A stretch of 64,000 nucleotides of DNA, taken from positions 1-64,000 of the forward strand of contig NZ_QXJP01000005.1 of NCBI RefSeq assembly GCF_004115085.1, in the 5' to 3' direction. A program made the position numbers and the translations under genes. Shown here piece after piece: positions 18,215-27,797 of the stretch. Origin of the DNA: Longirhabdus pacifica (lineage in GTDB: Bacteria; Bacillota; Bacilli; Paenibacillales; DSM-105158). The first letter of the stretch is position 1. Each line of letters opens with the position of its first letter. The notes below the pieces were generated by a model. It had not been told where the DNA came from. It ran no database searches and saw nothing but the letters and a program-made list of their open reading frames with translations.

Positions 18215-19762
18215 ATGCAACAAGCTTATAAAAATGAACCGTTTACTGACTTCTCAAAAAAAGAAAATCGAGATGATTTTCAAACCGCATTAAATGAGGT
18301 AGAACAGCAATTAGGCAAGCATTACGATATCATCATTCGTGGTGAACGTATTAGAACGAAAAAAACGGGTACATCCATAAATCCTTCAAACATAGAAGAA
18401 GTGATTGGCACTGTATCACAAGCGGATAAGTCATTAGCAGAGCAAGCCATCCATACGGCTGTAGAAACGTTTGAAACGTGGAAAAAAGTGAAGCCAAGTG
18501 CTCGTGCTAGATATTTATATAAGGCATCTGCTATTTTGCGTCGTCGCAAGCATGAGTTCTCTGCTTGGTTGGTAAAAGAATCTGGGAAGAGCTGGGCAGA
18601 AGCAGATGCAGATACAGCCGAAGCAATTGACTTTATGGAATACTATGCAAGACAAATCGAAAAATTAACTAGTCGACATCCTTTAACAAGATTAACGGGT
18701 GAAGATAATGAATTATATTATGTACCATTAGGGGTAGGCATTGTGATTCCACCATGGAATTTCCCGCTAGCTATTATGGCAGGTATGACCACAGCAGCCA
18801 TTGTAAGCGGTAACACCGTCGTGTTAAAGCCTGCATCTACTACGCCTGTCATTGCAGCAAAATTTATGGAAATATTAGATGACGCTGGCTTACCAGAGGG
18901 TGTCGTGAATTATATTCCTGGTAGTGGATCTGAAATCGGTGATGTCCTCGTTGAACATCCACTTACTCGTTTTATTAGTTTTACAGGGTCTCGTGAAGTG
19001 GGACTTCGCATTAATGAGCTTGCAGCGAAGCATCAACCTGGGCAAAAGTGGATGAAGCGCGTTGTGGCTGAAATGGGCGGAAAAGATTCGATTGTAGTCG
19101 ATCATGATGCTGATTTAGAATTGGCTGCTCAATCTATTGTCGCTTCTGCATTCGGATTTTCTGGACAAAAATGTTCTGCGTGTTCAAGAGCGATTGTACA
19201 TGAAGAAGTGTACGATGAAGTATTGGCACGTGTAGTCGCATTGACAAAAGAGATTACGGTAGGGGATATAAGGGAATATGGCTTGTATACTGGACCAGTG
19301 GTTGATCAACAAGCGTATGACAAGATCTTATCCTACATTGAGATCGGAAAGACAGAAGGCAAATTAATGATTGGTGGGGAAAAAGGATCAGACAAAGGGT
19401 ACTTTATTCAACCTACCGTGTTTGCTGATGTGGACCCACAAGCACGCTTGATGCAGGAGGAAATCTTCGGACCAGTCGTTGCCTTTGCAAAAGCAAAAGA
19501 CTTTGATCATGCCTTGGAAATTGCAAACAATACGGAGTACGGCTTGACAGGTGCAGTCATCAGTCGCAATAGAGAGCATTTGGAAAAAGCTCGCGAAGAA
19601 TTTCATGTTGGGAACTTATACTTTAATCGTAAATGTACGGGTGCACTCGTAGGCGTTCATCCATTCGGTGGATTCAATATGTCTGGTACAGATTCTAAAG
19701 CAGGCGGACCGGATTACTTACAATTATTCACGCAAGCAAAATTAGTATCAGAGTTATTATAA
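18215..19762 (+). CDS. rocA: L-glutamate gamma-semialdehyde (1-pyrroline-5-carboxylate) dehydrogenase
   Basis: 515 residues, usual for RocA/PutC. It has the aldehyde dehydrogenase core: [18 protein letters not shown], the general-base Glu in AEMGGKDS, and the nucleophile Cys in [15 protein letters not shown], then EEIFGPVVA. It oxidises glutamate semialdehyde to glutamate with NAD in proline and arginine breakdown. It stands alone between a small membrane protein and the convergent NAD kinase, with a terminator after it. Confidence 0.95.
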   Translation: MQQAYKNEPFTDFSKKENRDDFQTALNEVEQQLGKHYDIIIRGERIRTKKTGTSINPSNIEEVIGTVSQADKSLAEQAIHTAVETFETWKKVKPSARARYLYKASAILRRRKHEFSAWLVKESGKSWAEADADTAEAIDFMEYYARQIEKLTSRHPLTRLTGEDNELYYVPLGVGIVIPPWNFPLAIMAGMTTAAIVSGNTVVLKPASTTPVIAAKFMEILDDAGLPEGVVNYIPGSGSEIGDVLVEHPLTRFISFTGSREVGLRINELAAKHQPGQKWMKRVVAEMGGKDSIVVDHDADLELAAQSIVASAFGFSGQKCSACSRAIVHEEVYDEVLARVVALTKEITVGDIREYGLYTGPVVDQQAYDKILSYIEIGKTEGKLMIGGEKGSDKGYFIQPTVFADVDPQARLMQEEIFGPVVAFAKAKDFDHALEIANNTEYGLTGAVISRNREHLEKAREEFHVGNLYFNRKCTGALVGVHPFGGFNMSGTDSKAGGPDYLQLFTQAKLVSELL

Positions 19763-19788
19763 ATTTTATAATATTCATATTACACAAG

Positions 19789-19822
19789 AAAAGGCTGTCT
19801 CTACATAAGAGCAGCCTTTTCT
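19789..19822. terminator. Terminator between convergent rocA and NAD kinase
   Basis: AAAAGGCTG pairs with CAGCCTTTT, with A and T runs on either side, so it can serve both genes. Confidence 0.85.
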
Positions 19823-19853
19823 ATGTTCATATGTTCAGATTGTAGTGGTTGTC

Positions 19854-20660
19854 CTATTGCACATCACCGATAAAGGCTTCTTTGACACGATTCCAAAATG
19901 GAAATGGTCGAAAACGGGCAAATCGAACTTGTTTTTCAGATACGCTACAGCGTATATTCACGAGTTGTTCTATTTCCATTTGCATATGATCAATCGTAAT
20001 TTTTAAGTGCTGATCTGCTCTAGGATATATATCACAATGATGATGTTGAGGTAACACCATAGAGGAACCTAACGTTCGAAAAATTCGATTGTTAATCGAA
20101 GACATTTCTGCAATTTGAATAGAAGGCATGGAAGGATGAACAATCGCACCGCTCAAACTTTTATTATATGCTGTACTGCCAGAAGGAGTGGAAATGCAAA
20201 TACCATCTCCGCGAAATGTCTCAAATAAATGGTCATTAATGTGCAGTTCTGCAACTAATGTAGCATCTACCCCTTTCAGGGTCATTTCATTTAGAGCATA
20301 GTATGTCTTTTTGGAAGTTAACGTTTCAATTTCAATCTCTGCAATGGGATATTTTACGATATGTTGCTGTAAGGAAGATTGGGATGCACTCATAATAGAA
20401 ATAAGTGACTCAATTTCATTAGGATTCCAGTCTGCATAAAAACCGAGATGACCTGTATGTATACCGACAAATGCTATATGTTCAATATTTTTTAAATAGG
20501 AGTGGAATGCATGCAGCATCGTTCCGTCTCCTCCTATGGACAACACGATATCTGGATTTTCACGATCGACTTTCATGCCATGTTCTTCACAGAGATGATG
20601 TACTTTTTCTGATAATTGAATAGAAAGTTCATCACTTCGATTCAATATAAAATATTTCAA
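19854..20660 (-). CDS. nadK: NAD kinase
   Basis: 268 residues with the signature SIGGDGTMLHAFH, the GHLGFYADW motif, the NE in YALNEMTLKG and the Gly/Ser loop STPSGSTAYNKSL. It phosphorylates NAD to NADP using ATP or polyphosphate. It resembles the B. subtilis NadF (YjbN) type in length and C-terminal ARFRPFPFWNRV. A TATAAT on the minus strand about 60-80 bp upstream could be its -10 box. Confidence 0.93.
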   Translation of the reverse strand: MKYFILNRSDELSIQLSEKVHHLCEEHGMKVDRENPDIVLSIGGDGTMLHAFHSYLKNIEHIAFVGIHTGHLGFYADWNPNEIESLISIMSASQSSLQQHIVKYPIAEIEIETLTSKKTYYALNEMTLKGVDATLVAELHINDHLFETFRGDGICISTPSGSTAYNKSLSGAIVHPSMPSIQIAEMSSINNRIFRTLGSSMVLPQHHHCDIYPRADQHLKITIDHMQMEIEQLVNIRCSVSEKQVRFARFRPFPFWNRVKEAFIGDVQ

Positions 20661-20770
20661 TGTCTACACTCCCACTATACATTTGATTTTCACTCTGTCA
20701 CTGATGCTTGTTTTTCATTGTTATACTCCATTATACTTCAACTTCATCTTAGCATGTTTTGCGCCGGTTT

Positions 20771-22189
20771 TTAAAAATATTTTCTGTTTCTTATATAGTT
20801 TATTTTCAAACGTAGATGATAGCGAATTTGAAGTATGCTTTTGGTGATGAATGACCATGTTGGCTTTTTATTGTCGATACGCTTTTGCAGGACTACTGCA
20901 CTTTGTTTTGGGATGAATTGTAATAAGGTTTTACTTTCATGGATTTGTAGCGGACCTTTTTTTCCTTTTTGCCTAAAGTCGTTGATAAGCGATATTAACT
21001 TTGTTTCATCTGCAAATAAATCTATTAATGCATTCACATCGGAAAGAATGATGCCGTTTCCTCTATGCTTTACGGAATCAGCAATGTTGCCACTCCTTGG
21101 ATTGGTAATGATAAAAGCGTTTGCTGCTGTACTTTCATAGTATGTGTAGGAATACGTCTCTGGCCAAAGTGACCATAATACAGCACAATGAATGTGATGC
21201 TCTCTTAGCGCTTTGACCATGGCGTTCATATGTCCTTTTTGAAAAGAAACGGGTATATGTGGAATGAAATCTTTTTTATGATATCTTCTTCCGAAATGAT
21301 AAAAATGTAGGTTAGTGTTGTTGCTTCTTTTTTTCAACACTTCTGTGATTGCGTACTCCCACTCGTGCCATCCTTTATTAAACGCTTCTTGTCCAACAAA
21401 TGCAATGTTGATATGGCTATGAGGTTGTATGGATGCTCTATTATGCTCGTATTCTCCTACACATTGTTGATGTTTTACGACTGTAACTTTGCTTTCGTAT
21501 GCTGGATATGCTGAGCACCAAATTTGTTTTGTTGAATGAGAAGGTGCAACGATGTTTAATCTACTGTGATGATTCTTCAAGAATATTTTAAACTGTTTGA
21601 CGTGGGATTTCGATTCCTCAAAATAAGTACAGTTACTGCATTTACCCTTACTAATACCACCTTCACCACAGTATGTTTTATCATTTTTCATTAAGTTGAT
21701 TTGTGTACAAATGGTATAAAAATCATGAAGGTATAACGTAATCGGTGCATTTGTCAGCTTGATCACATGTTCCAATTGATGCATGTCTACTCCGAGCGTA
21801 TGATGCAGAAATATATTTTTCAAACCTTTCTTCTCTAATAAAGCCGACATCATGTGAAGAATGTCATGTGTGAAATAAATTCCTACATACTTCCCATCTA
21901 TAAGCATGCCCCAAAAAGAGCTTGCGTGCTTTAACTTGTGTAATTTAAGATCTTTCGCTACTGGAAACAAATAAATATACGATATGTGATTGTCGTTGAG
22001 CATACGTTGATGGGATAAGATGACTTTGTCTGTCCCACCTATACTTAACTTATAATGTCCATATGAAATAGATAATACAAAATGCTCGTATTTCACTTCT
22101 CTTAGGATACGTTTCACTTTAACCAAGATTTTCACCTCAACCATTTTAATGAAGAGTTTGTGATGAACGATGGAGTGGACTTTTTTCAT
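20771..22189 (-). CDS. Putative GT-B fold glycosyltransferase
   Basis: 472 residues without membrane segments. The C-terminal half has NIAFVGQEAFNKGWHEWEYA and LWSLWPETYSYTYYESTAAN then NPRSGNIADSV, reminiscent of the nucleotide-sugar-binding half of GT4/GT1 enzymes, where E..Y/F.E binds the donor. The N-terminal half carries a cysteine cluster, CGEGGISKGKCSNC (about 190-205), which could bind a metal; similar clusters occur in some wall-associated glycosyltransferases. It lies 16 nt after ylbJ on the same strand. The acceptor is unknown. Confidence 0.6.
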   Translation of the reverse strand: MKKVHSIVHHKLFIKMVEVKILVKVKRILREVKYEHFVLSISYGHYKLSIGGTDKVILSHQRMLNDNHISYIYLFPVAKDLKLHKLKHASSFWGMLIDGKYVGIYFTHDILHMMSALLEKKGLKNIFLHHTLGVDMHQLEHVIKLTNAPITLYLHDFYTICTQINLMKNDKTYCGEGGISKGKCSNCTYFEESKSHVKQFKIFLKNHHSRLNIVAPSHSTKQIWCSAYPAYESKVTVVKHQQCVGEYEHNRASIQPHSHINIAFVGQEAFNKGWHEWEYAITEVLKKRSNNTNLHFYHFGRRYHKKDFIPHIPVSFQKGHMNAMVKALREHHIHCAVLWSLWPETYSYTYYESTAANAFIITNPRSGNIADSVKHRGNGIILSDVNALIDLFADETKLISLINDFRQKGKKGPLQIHESKTLLQFIPKQSAVVLQKRIDNKKPTWSFITKSILQIRYHLRLKINYIRNRKYF

Positions 22190-22205
22190 CTCTTCTTTTG
22201 AAGGT

Positions 22206-23492
22206 TTACTTGGATGATTTGAACATTTTGTTATACAATCCTAAGATAAAAGAGATGACAATGAATACTAACATCATGAACAAGAAAGATAAGCCTGTAA
22301 TAGAAGCCCAACTGATAGAAGATGGCATGTTGTTCAAATGTTGAAATACAGGTGTAACGAATGTGTTGTTTAGTAAAAAGGTATGATAAGGATTCCATAA
22401 TAAGACGATAAATATAGCGGCGAGACATCCATGCAATAGTTTGACAGCCATAAATGGAACATACTTGATATCCGTTCCAAAAAGCAGACTAACAATTTGT
22501 GCGTGTACAGATAAGCCTCCCCATGAAACGATAAATGCTGCTGCCATCACTTTGAAAACAAGAGGGATACTCAGTATAGATGCGCTTTTTACCCCTAAGG
22601 TAACCTCAAATAGTCCATTCACAAAAGCGGGTGACAGAGCAGAAGGAATATGGATGAGGGAGAAGAACATACTTAGTCCGCTATACAAAGGCAACAGTAA
22701 GTTAGAAGAGGTAAATAAATGAATAAACACAGAAAAAAATACAACTAAACCTCCGATGATCATAACAAGTTGTAAGCCATTTGTAACGGCTTGTTGCAGC
22801 AACGTCATGAGTGGGGTTGGATTTTGCAGTCGTTGCTCATGCATGGCCTGAAAAGCACGTAAGAAAAGGTTGTTTTGCATTGTGTTTCCCTCACGTCTTG
22901 TATGGTGTGCATGTTGTTGCTTTTGCAATGTGTGGCTATATTGAATGGTTGTATGGTGTTTGGTGTTCATTTCTGTGCCACGTGGCTTGTAGAATCGAAG
23001 GAGAATGCCGAGTAACATCGCTGCTCCATAATGGGCTGTCACAAGTAACCCTCCAATATATGCTTGCTGAAAAAATCCTACTGCTACCGCACCAATTAAA
23101 AAAACCGGATCAGAAGTAGTACAAAAAGCAACAATACGTTGACTTTCATCTTGCGTCAGCTGCTTTTGCTTTCTGAGCGTGGACGTTAATCTTGCGGCTA
23201 CCGGATAACCCGAAGCAAAGCCCATCGCGATAACAAATCCACCTGTACCTGGGATGCGAAACAGTGGTCGCATCAATGGATCTAATAACACACCAATAAA
23301 GCGAACGACTCCGATACCTAGCAATAACTCAGAAATAACAAAGAAGGGGAAGAGAGCTGGAAACAAAATATCCCACCAGATCGCTATGCCGTTTATAGCA
23401 GCATCTAAAGCTGCTTGTGGATAGGAAAATAGAAGGAGCAAGTACACACAGCCGGTACATAAAAGAAAAGCCTTCATTTTTTTGTTTATCAT
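22206..23492 (-). CDS. ylbJ: Sporulation integral membrane protein YlbJ
   Basis: 428 residues, slightly longer than the roughly 408 of B. subtilis YlbJ, with about eight membrane helices. Conserved stretches are LFPALFPFFVISELL, GFASGYPVAARLTSTLRKQKQL and SWGGLSVHAQIVSLLFGT. YlbJ belongs to the nucleoside-recognition-domain family and is needed for a normal spore cortex. A hydrophilic His/Gln-rich insert lies around 188-215. The downstream glycosyltransferase may share its transcript. Confidence 0.88.
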   Translation of the reverse strand: MINKKMKAFLLCTGCVYLLLLFSYPQAALDAAINGIAIWWDILFPALFPFFVISELLLGIGVVRFIGVLLDPLMRPLFRIPGTGGFVIAMGFASGYPVAARLTSTLRKQKQLTQDESQRIVAFCTTSDPVFLIGAVAVGFFQQAYIGGLLVTAHYGAAMLLGILLRFYKPRGTEMNTKHHTTIQYSHTLQKQQHAHHTRREGNTMQNNLFLRAFQAMHEQRLQNPTPLMTLLQQAVTNGLQLVMIIGGLVVFFSVFIHLFTSSNLLLPLYSGLSMFFSLIHIPSALSPAFVNGLFEVTLGVKSASILSIPLVFKVMAAAFIVSWGGLSVHAQIVSLLFGTDIKYVPFMAVKLLHGCLAAIFIVLLWNPYHTFLLNNTFVTPVFQHLNNMPSSISWASITGLSFLFMMLVFIVISFILGLYNKMFKSSK

Positions 23493-23525
23493 TATGTCAT
23501 CACCACTATATAACTTACTCTATAA

Positions 23526-23612
23526 AAGTTGAATGAACTTGTTCAAGAAACTTATTACCGCTATGCATAAGATGAAGAAATCTCAACAAGAGAACCTTTA
23601 CCTAGTATAAAT
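23526..23612. repeat. Degenerate single copy of the structured intergenic repeat
   Basis: The head hairpin AAGTTGAATGAACTTGTTC..AAACTT, the linker TTATTACCGCTA and the left arm ATAAGATGAAGAAAT are intact. The inner TTACGCC and the right arm are lost or decayed. Confidence 0.75.
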
Positions 23613-23709
23613 ATATGTACAAGCGTGGATGAACATGCCTTGTGTCGCATATAATGGTATACTATACATGGTGTTTATGTAACGAATACATATTAGAGGA
23701 GAGGAACAA

Positions 23710-24096
23710 ATGACAACAAATCCATCCATGACCATGTATGAATGGATAGGCGGAGAACAAACCGTACGTCAAATCGTGGAAGTGTTTTATCCTATTGTCA
23801 TTAAAAATGAGTCAATAGGAGCATTATTTCCCGAAGATATTCGTAATGTGCAAGAGAAACAATTTCTTTTTTTGACGCAGTTCTTAGGGGGGCCTCCGCT
23901 GTATTCAGACCAGTATGGGCATCCCATGATGCGAGCAAGGCACATGCCATTCCCTATCACGAAGGAAAGTGCAGATGCATGGCTCAGCTGTATGGAACAA
24001 GCTCTCATTGAAATTGGGTTGGAAGAGGAGAAGAGAGAAGTGGTATTGCAGCGATTATCGCAACCCGCATATCATTTTATTAACAAAATGAAGTAA
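23710..24096 (+). CDS. yjbI: Group II truncated hemoglobin
   Basis: 128 residues, normal for the trHbO family. It has YEWIGGEQTVRQIVEVFY, then FLTQFLGGPPLYSDQYGHPMMRARHMPFPI with the proximal His in ARHMPF. These proteins bind oxygen or nitric oxide at haem; the in vivo role in bacilli is not fixed. In B. subtilis yjbI lies beside oligoendopeptidase yjbG; here an oligoendopeptidase gene also follows, with one small gene between. Confidence 0.92.
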   Translation: MTTNPSMTMYEWIGGEQTVRQIVEVFYPIVIKNESIGALFPEDIRNVQEKQFLFLTQFLGGPPLYSDQYGHPMMRARHMPFPITKESADAWLSCMEQALIEIGLEEEKREVVLQRLSQPAYHFINKMK

Positions 24097-24137
24097 TATT
24101 GTAATATAGAATGGATGACTCCATCGTAGAATGGATA

Positions 24138-24293
24138 TTACTTTTCTTCTTTGCTGTCATTCTCCGCTGTATTTAATTCAGCTATTTTCTGTAATAAAAT
24201 ATGTTTTGGCATATGCATTAAATGCTCCAATGGTACGTTTAACTTTTTAGCTAACAATTGAGCTGTCTCAGGGGATATTTGTAAAGGTTTCAT
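24138..24293 (-). CDS. YycC-like small protein
   Basis: 51 residues: MKPLQISPETAQLLAKKLNV, then PLEHLMHMPKHILLQKIAEL and an acidic tail. The sequence strongly recalls the YycC family of Bacillus (about 46-50 residues, function unknown). AAAGGAGTG lies 8-10 nt before the ATG. Confidence 0.8.
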   Translation of the reverse strand: MKPLQISPETAQLLAKKLNVPLEHLMHMPKHILLQKIAELNTAENDSKEEK

Positions 24294-24445
24294 GTTGCTC
24301 TGTTCACTCCTTTGTTGGAAAAATGAATATACAGGACAAAGGCATGTTGTGTAGGATCAAAGCCTATATACCTGAATCAAATTATTTTCAATTTAAAATA
24401 ACATATTGCAATTCAAATTATAACAAATGAGAGAGGGAGTTTGAA

Positions 24446-26206
24446 GTGAAAGAACCTTTAAATCAGACGTGGGACTTAGAAACATTTTTTGCAGGTGGAA
24501 GTGATTCAGAAAGTTTTCAAAAGTTTATAGCGGACATAGAAGACCATATTGCTGCTTTTCGTGAGTTAATGGGGCAGGAAAAAAGTGATTTGTTGTCTTC
24601 AGTGGAATTGATGCAGAAAATAAGAATGGAACTATTAGAAGCGTCTTCCTTCACGGGCTGCTTAATGGCAGAAAATATGAATGATCTGAAAGCTGTGCAA
24701 CTATCCAATAAAATAACCGCACTTTACGCACAGTTCGAAGGCGTTCAAACGTTACTTGCAGACACGTTGTTAAAAATGGAAGAAGCAGAGTTAGATCAAT
24801 GGATTAAAGATAATAAAATGGATAACATTTCTTTCGCTCTTCACGAGATTAGAACGGTAGCAAAGAAAAAATTACCTGCAGAGCAAGAAGCACTCATTGA
24901 AGCACTTGCTGTCGATGGTTACCATGGTTGGTCTTCCAACTACGATACGGTTGTTAGTCAACTCAAATTCCCGTTTGAAGAAGATGGAGAAGTGAAAGAG
25001 CTTTCAGCTGGCCAAGCATATAACAAATTGAGCTCCAAAGATCGCGATGTACGTGAAAAAATGTTTAAAACATGGGAAGAAGGATGGGGCAATGCAGCGC
25101 AAAATTGTGCAGATGCATTGAATCATATTGCAGGATTTCGTTTGCAAACTTATGCTCACCGTAAATGGGACGACGTATTACAAGAGCCGCTAGGTATCAA
25201 TAGAATGAGTGAAAAGACGCTTCAAACGATGTGGAGCGTGATCGAAGAAAATAAAAAGAAATTTATTCCTTACTTTGAGAAGAAAGCACAATTGCTTGGT
25301 GTAGATACATTATCATGGCACGATGTGGAAGCTCCAGTCGGTAAATTGAGCAAAACTTACGGATATGATGAAGCGGCACAGTTAATTGTAAAGCAATTTG
25401 AAGGTATCAGTCCTAAAATGGCGGAATTCGCAGCAATGTCATTTGAGAATAATTGGATTGAAGTAGAAGATCGCGGAGGCAAAAGACCTGGTGGATTTTG
25501 TACACCGTTCCCAGTAAGTGAAGAAACAAGGGTGTTTATGACCTTCGAAGGTACGGCTTCTAATGTGTCCACTTTAGCACATGAATTAGGACATGCATAT
25601 CATGAATATGCGATGAAAGGGATGCCGAACTTAGCAAGAGATTATGCGATGAATGTGGCGGAAACAGCGTCCACTTTTGCAGAAATGATCGTTTCGGATG
25701 CAGCTATTGAAGCAGCGCAATCATCTGATGAGAAATTGTTTTTACTAGATGATAAAATTCAACGCTCCATTGCATTTTATATGAACATTCACGCTCGCTT
25801 TTTATTCGAGACGCGTTTTTATGAGGAAAGAAAAAATGGTACCGTTTCTGTTGAGCGCTTAAATGAATTGATGGTAACGGCGCAAAAAGATGCGTATTTA
25901 GATCAGCTTGGTGATTATCATCCACATTTCTGGGCATCTAAATTACACTTCTACATTACTAGCTATCCGTTCTATAATTTTCCTTATACGTTCGGTTACT
26001 TGTTCAGTGCAGGTATTTATGCAAGAGCAGCAGAGAAAGGTACGTCATTTGAAGATGATTACATCGCTCTATTGCAGGATACTGCAAGCATGAAGGTAGA
26101 AGATTTAGCAAGCAAGCATTTGGGTGTAGATTTGACGAAGCCAGACTTCTGGCAGTCTGCATTAGATATTAGTTTGGACGATGTAGATCAATTTTTGAAG
26201 CTGTAA
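24446..26206 (+). CDS. pepF: Oligoendopeptidase F family (M3B) metallopeptidase
   Basis: 586 residues. The zinc site is in LAHELGHAYHEYAM (HExxH) with the third ligand Glu in NVAETASTFAEM. It also has EDRGGKRPGGFCTPFP and the C-terminal FYNFPYTFGYLFSAG motif of the family. These cytoplasmic enzymes cut short peptides of about 7-17 residues. It starts at GTG 24446 behind GAGAGGGAG. The assignment to the exact B. subtilis orthologue (YjbG or YusX type) is uncertain. It is the last core gene before the CRISPR island. Confidence 0.93.
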   Translation: MKEPLNQTWDLETFFAGGSDSESFQKFIADIEDHIAAFRELMGQEKSDLLSSVELMQKIRMELLEASSFTGCLMAENMNDLKAVQLSNKITALYAQFEGVQTLLADTLLKMEEAELDQWIKDNKMDNISFALHEIRTVAKKKLPAEQEALIEALAVDGYHGWSSNYDTVVSQLKFPFEEDGEVKELSAGQAYNKLSSKDRDVREKMFKTWEEGWGNAAQNCADALNHIAGFRLQTYAHRKWDDVLQEPLGINRMSEKTLQTMWSVIEENKKKFIPYFEKKAQLLGVDTLSWHDVEAPVGKLSKTYGYDEAAQLIVKQFEGISPKMAEFAAMSFENNWIEVEDRGGKRPGGFCTPFPVSEETRVFMTFEGTASNVSTLAHELGHAYHEYAMKGMPNLARDYAMNVAETASTFAEMIVSDAAIEAAQSSDEKLFLLDDKIQRSIAFYMNIHARFLFETRFYEERKNGTVSVERLNELMVTAQKDAYLDQLGDYHPHFWASKLHFYITSYPFYNFPYTFGYLFSAGIYARAAEKGTSFEDDYIALLQDTASMKVEDLASKHLGVDLTKPDFWQSALDISLDDVDQFLKL

Positions 26207-26285
26207 TAAGGTTGGAAAAATGATGATTTGAGCGTGGCTATTTTTTTGATGAAGGTGGAGCCATGAGCTGTTAAAATTATGGAAA

Positions 26286-26324
26286 GAGCGGGACAATGTT
26301 TATGACATTGCATCCCGCTTTTTT
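26286..26324 (+). terminator. Terminator preceding CRISPR array 1
   Basis: AGCGGGA.CAATG pairs with CATTG.TCCCGCT, followed by T residues. A nearly identical hairpin stands before array 2 at 32207-32246. Confidence 0.8.
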
Positions 26325-26509
26325 GTCGTCGACCTCCAGTAGTGTAAAAATCCCTGGAGATCGACGACAAAATGAAAATGAGAGTAAGAGAGGTAGAAGG
26401 AGTAAGGAGGAGGTATTGATTTGTTTTTATGCTAATTGATGTTTTTAGGAATATGAAGCAGGAGTTTTTTGCTTGATGTAGAAATACTATAAGCACAAGC
26501 ATTTTTGGG
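26325..26509 (+). promoter_or_regulatory. CRISPR leader 1
   Basis: An AT-rich stretch next to the first repeat, closely matched before array 2. It starts with a long hairpin (TTTTGTCGTCGA..CTCCAG / CTGGAG..TCGACGACAAAA, 26321-26372). It ends with TACTATAAGCACA and TTTTTGG next to the first repeat. Conservation between the two arrays and its position opposite the degenerate repeat end mark it as the leader. Confidence 0.75.
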
Positions 26510-26925
26510 GTTTATATCGTACCTATGAGGAATTGAAACTTCACAAATTTAACTCCTCCTTAACCACTTCCGCCATTTGTTTATATCGTACCTATGAGGA
26601 ATTGAAACAGAACCTCAATCAGGCTTGATCCATGATCATCGTTAAGTTTATATCGTACCTATGAGGAATTGAAACTTGGAATAGCCCTTGGCGTTATGTT
26701 TAATTTTAGATATGTTTATATCGTACCTATGAGGAATTAAAACTCCAGAAATGTTTGATAGTCTGAATCGTCAACACTCGGTTTATATCGTACCTATGAG
26801 GAATTAAAACATAATTCTTTTTGTTTCATACTATCCCACCGTTTCCCCGTTTATATCGTACCTATGAGGAATTGAAACCTCCCGTTTCTTGATTTTCTTT
26901 TGTCAACTTGATTTGGGTTTATATC
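26510..26925 (+). CRISPR. CRISPR array 1: six full 30-bp repeats, a truncated seventh, six spacers
   Basis: The repeat begins GTTTATATCGTACC and ends GAGGAATTGAAAC. Repeats start at 26510, 26579, 26646, 26714, 26781 and 26849, and a truncated one (GTTTATATC only) at 26917. Spacers are 37-39 bp and all differ. Repeats 4 and 5 carry ATTAAAAC instead of ATTGAAAC. The ATTGAAAC end is typical of type I-B-like repeats. No cas gene is near. Confidence 0.97.
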
Positions 26926-26964
26926 ACGTTACTGCCCGTCGTTTGAATGAAAAGAGGGAATAGA

Positions 26965-27131
26965 TTGGATAAAGATATAGTGTCAAATGTAACATTACAA
27001 GAAGCAAATATGGAAGATCAGGTTGTACTAAAAATCTTTTCAGCTTTATTTGCATGATCTATCAGAGTATGCTGAAAGTTTAATGCTAGGACAAGACGGA
27101 AAGTTCGAAAATGACGTTGTTGAACTTTTTT
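26965..27131 (+). pseudogene. Broken duplicate of the GNAT acetyltransferase gene
   Basis: The sequence from about 26934 closely matches 32958 onward, the GNAT gene after array 2, including the ribosome binding site and start. A deleted G near 27030 (GTACTAAAAAT against GTACTAGAAAAT) shifts the frame. Homology stops near GAACTTTTTT at 27131, where the polymerase fragment begins. The acetyl-CoA-binding half is missing. Confidence 0.85.
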
Positions 27132-27691
27132 AATCTCTAGCGGCCATAATGTGTCCTCTAAGCTGTTTTTTTGAAGGGTATAAATACCAGACTTGTTTTT
27201 CTTGGCGAAGTTATCACAGGCTAATTTTGAAAGGATTTTATTTTCTCCAATGCCGACTCTGGACCATACGCCTGTTTCTTGTAGGATAGCATGCTGTAAT
27301 TGTTGGTTATATTGTTTGCTGATCCAAATAGCTTTGTGCTGCCTGTAACATCATGAAGTTGTTCATCGATGCTGTACGGTTCTACAAGCTCGGTAAATCG
27401 CTGCACGATGGATGTGATGTGAATAGATATATCAATGTACGTTTGCATTCTAGGTTTTTTCACGATGACATGAGGGCATTTGGCTAGAGCTTGATGCAGT
27501 GGTTCTGCTGTTGTGATACCGTGCTGTTTGGCAAGGGGACATGCGGCCAAGATGATACCAGATCTTTTTTTCGGATTTCCTGCGACGATAAGCGGTTGAT
27601 GTTTCTTTCTAGGATCATGTGCTTTTTCTACGCTGGTATAGAAACTCTGCATATCTGCAAGAAAGATGATGTTCTTTTTTTCATTTTCCAC
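27131..27691 (-). pseudogene. Decayed Y-family DNA polymerase (UvrX/UmuC-like) fragment
   Basis: The first 130 or so codons read as a Y-family polymerase N terminus: IIFLADMQSFYTSVEKA with the metal-binding Asp, GIILAACPLAKQHGI and the second carboxylates in EPYSIDEQLHDVTGS. After about residue 130 the frame decays. A further piece, DNFAKKNKSGIYTLQKN then LWPLEI, is readable in another frame up to 27131. The thumb and little-finger domains are missing. An SOS-type operator stands upstream. It cannot encode an active polymerase. Confidence 0.8.
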
Positions 27692-27703
27692 ACTTCATAA
27701 TAA

Positions 27704-27715
27704 GAACGTTAGTTC
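27704..27715 (-). promoter_or_regulatory. LexA (SOS) box
   Basis: GAAC-GTTA-GTTC fits the Bacillus LexA consensus core GAACNNNNGTTC and lies 13 bp before the polymerase fragment start. A weaker half-match (ACGTATGTTC) follows at about 27719-27728. Confidence 0.7.
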
Positions 27716-27763
27716 TTGACGTATGTTCTTATTATATCTGATAAGATGTTTTTTATGCAATAA

Positions 27764-27790
27764 AAAAGGTTGGCAATGTGCCAACCTTTT
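27764..27790 (+). terminator. Terminator hairpin that abuts the group II intron
   Basis: AAAAGGTTGGCA-ATG-TGCCAACCTTTT is a perfect 12-bp stem with T/A runs. The intron starts 8 nt later. Confidence 0.85.
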
Positions 27791-27797
27791 ATTCTAG

